Source: Verrucomicrobiota bacterium
Lineage (GTDB): Bacteria > Verrucomicrobiota > Verrucomicrobiia > Chthoniobacterales > Terrimicrobiaceae
Direction: 5' to 3'
Assembly (NCBI GenBank): GCA_026398275.1
Contig: JAPLTF010000018.1
Span: 95,378-159,377, forward strand
Length of the DNA stretch: 64,000 nucleotides
The position numbers were made by a program, and so were the translations under genes. Positions 62,851-64,000 of the stretch are shown here, piece after piece. Each line of letters starts with the position of its first letter. The stretch's first letter is position 1. The notes under the pieces were generated by a model. The model made no database searches and was not told the origin of the DNA. It saw only the letters and a list, made by a program, of their open reading frames with translations.

Positions 62851-64000
62851 CCAGCGCACGCCGTGATGTCAGGGATTCTGAGGCGGAAAGCCCAGGGGAA
62901 GATCGACGGAATCACCGAGGCCAGCGCACGCCGTGATGTCAGGGATTCTGAGGCGGATCGCCCGCGAGTTCACGATCGTGCCGCGCGGGGCCAGCGCACG
63001 CCGTGATGTCAGGGATTCTGAGGCGGGCCCCAGGCGAGCCGTTTTAATCGGCGGGCGGATCCAGCGCACGCCGTGATGTCAGGGATTCTGAGGCGGAACC
63101 TCGCGATTGAGGCGGCGGTCGCGAACTTGAACCAGCGCACGCCGTGATGTCAGGGATTCTGAGGCGGCGGAATCAACCTGTGACTCCCGAGCAATACAAA
63201 GCCAGCGCACGCCGTGATGTCAGGGATTCTGAGGCGGCTACCGAGGGCCAGCAGGCCGGGAAAAGGCGTCAACCAGCGCACGCCGTGATGTCAGGGATTC
63301 TGAGGCGGAGAGGCGGAAGGCGATCCAGAATGCGATGGGGCATGAGTGCCCAGCGCACGCCGTGATGTCAGGGATTCTGAGGCGGTGCGATTGCCGATAT
63401 GGAGACTCGCGCGAAAGCCCCAGCGCACGCCGTGATGTCAGGGATTCTGAGGCGGGAACCAAGGCGCTTTCGTAACGTGTTCTTTCCACCCAGCGCACGC
63501 CGTGATGTCAGGGATTCTGAGGCGGTATGAAAAAAACCATCGCCATCCTCGCGGCTTTTCCAGCGCACGCCGTGATGTCAGGGATTCTGAGGCGGTGATC
63601 CCGGCTGTCCTGATGTCAGGGATTCTGAGGCGGGGATATTCTAGGCAAGGTCGGTGCCGCCAAATGGCCAGCGCACGCCGTGATGTCAGGGATTCTGAGG
63701 CGGACAATATCGACCTTTGCCGCCGCGCTGTCCATGTCCAGCGCACGCCGTGATGTCAGGGATTCTGAGGCGGCATCGCGATTACCGGCTGCCGGTCCTG
63801 CCCGACGACCAGCGCACGCCGTGATGTCAGGGATTCTGAGGCGGTCCGACTCTCTTACCGTAAAGCAGATCGAGGAGCCCAGCGCACGCCGTGATGTCAG
63901 GGATTCTGAGGCGGTTGATAATTTTCCCGGCATCGGGTGCAATGGATTCCAGCGCACGCCGTGATGTCAGGGATTCTGAGGCGGGAAACCCTGGCCGAGC
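62851..64000 (+). CRISPR. Type V-B CRISPR array, continues beyond the window
   Basis: Sixteen identical 36-bp repeats (starting CCAGCGCACG, ending TTCTGAGGCGG) and one truncated unit begin at 62851, 62921, 62991, 63061, 63132, 63202, 63273, 63350, 63420, 63490, 63560, 63611 (truncated), 63668, 63738, 63809, 63879 and 63949. Spacers are 34-35 nt, except spacer 7 (63309-63349, 41 nt) and spacer 11 (63596-63610, 15 nt), the latter next to the truncated repeat. The last spacer is cut by the window end. Transcription is expected on the plus strand, away from cas2. Confidence 0.98.

Noticed and set aside
62851..62886. The array belonging to a different CRISPR type because of the cas4-cas1 fusion (type I-G)
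   Set aside because: No Cas3, Cas7 or Cas8-type genes are present, while a Cas12b with all RuvC motifs and a matching tracrRNA anti-repeat are.
63238..63957. Several small ORFs containing repeated SESLTSRRAL or SARRDVRDSEA peptides
   Set aside because: These are translations of the CRISPR repeats in both directions and not genes.

Overview
The window is a high-G+C, densely coded bacterial chromosome segment, most likely from a member of the Verrucomicrobiota (Opitutae/Terrimicrobium-like). This rests on the mix of genes (Gram-negative envelope genes for Kdo and heptose, GntR/LacI hybrid sugar regulators, many lineage-typical palindromic intergenic repeats, start sites with poor Shine-Dalgarno sequences) and on a Cas12b that resembles the one I recall from Opitutaceae strain TAV5. 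No database search was possible, so the phylum is an inference. I saw no rRNA or tRNA genes.

Layout. 1-3.5 kb (minus): a 3'-truncated hybrid-cluster protein gene and two oligopeptide-type ABC permeases. 3.7-8.4 kb (plus): a GH42 beta-galactosidase, then a tight trio of an HTH/metallo-beta-lactamase protein, a sugar isomerase/epimerase-like protein and a beta-hydroxyacid dehydrogenase. 8.6-10.3 kb (minus): an alpha/beta hydrolase and a PlsC acyltransferase. 10.4-13.7 kb (plus): ligA and an AI-2E/PerM permease. 13.7-15.8 kb (minus): a GT39/ArnT-like membrane glycosyltransferase and a PAP2 phosphatase. 15.9-24.4 kb (plus): fabG, a candidate small RNA with a strong terminator, an overlapping xylB-ubiX-flavoprotein-lipoprotein run, a PLP decarboxylase, an L,D-transpeptidase and eno. 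24.4-25.2 kb: no intact gene, but a transposase remnant and an orphan terminator. 25.2-28 kb (minus): purB and uxaC. 28-34 kb (plus): a cytosine/nucleoside deaminase, a Pro-rich tail-anchored protein, thioredoxin and an RND efflux pair. 34-38.4 kb (minus): two secreted proteins, then phoH-pgpH-ybeY. 38.5-42.8 kb (plus): a heptose/Kdo trio (rfaE1, gmhB, kdsB) and rpsA with its terminator. 42.8-46.3 kb (plus): a GH4 enzyme with a CBM9-like tail and a GntR/LacI-type regulator. 46.4-49.6 kb (minus): sixA, pgl, a glycogen synthase and a degenerate NodB-type deacetylase. 49.8-54.3 kb (plus): proC, a TPR protein, a D,D-carboxypeptidase and a UvrD/PcrA helicase.

The last 9.5 kb (plus) is the highlight: a complete type V-B CRISPR-Cas locus of visibly lower G+C. 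In order it holds three short uncharacterised ORFs, a very large cas12b (1460 aa) with all three RuvC residues, a decayed nucleotidyltransferase gene with a 57-aa partner, a hicAB toxin-antitoxin pair, a cas4-cas1 fusion, cas2, and a strong tracrRNA candidate (promoter, hairpins, anti-repeat, intrinsic terminator). The CRISPR array has at least 17 repeat units and runs off the window end. hicAB sits between two copies of a 16-bp sequence, one of which is the 5' end of cas4-cas1, as if the toxin-antitoxin module had been inserted there.

How it works together: Cas4-Cas1 and Cas2 would acquire spacers, the array and tracrRNA would form the dual guide, and Cas12b would cleave DNA with its single RuvC site. 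hicAB may act as an addiction module that stabilises the locus.
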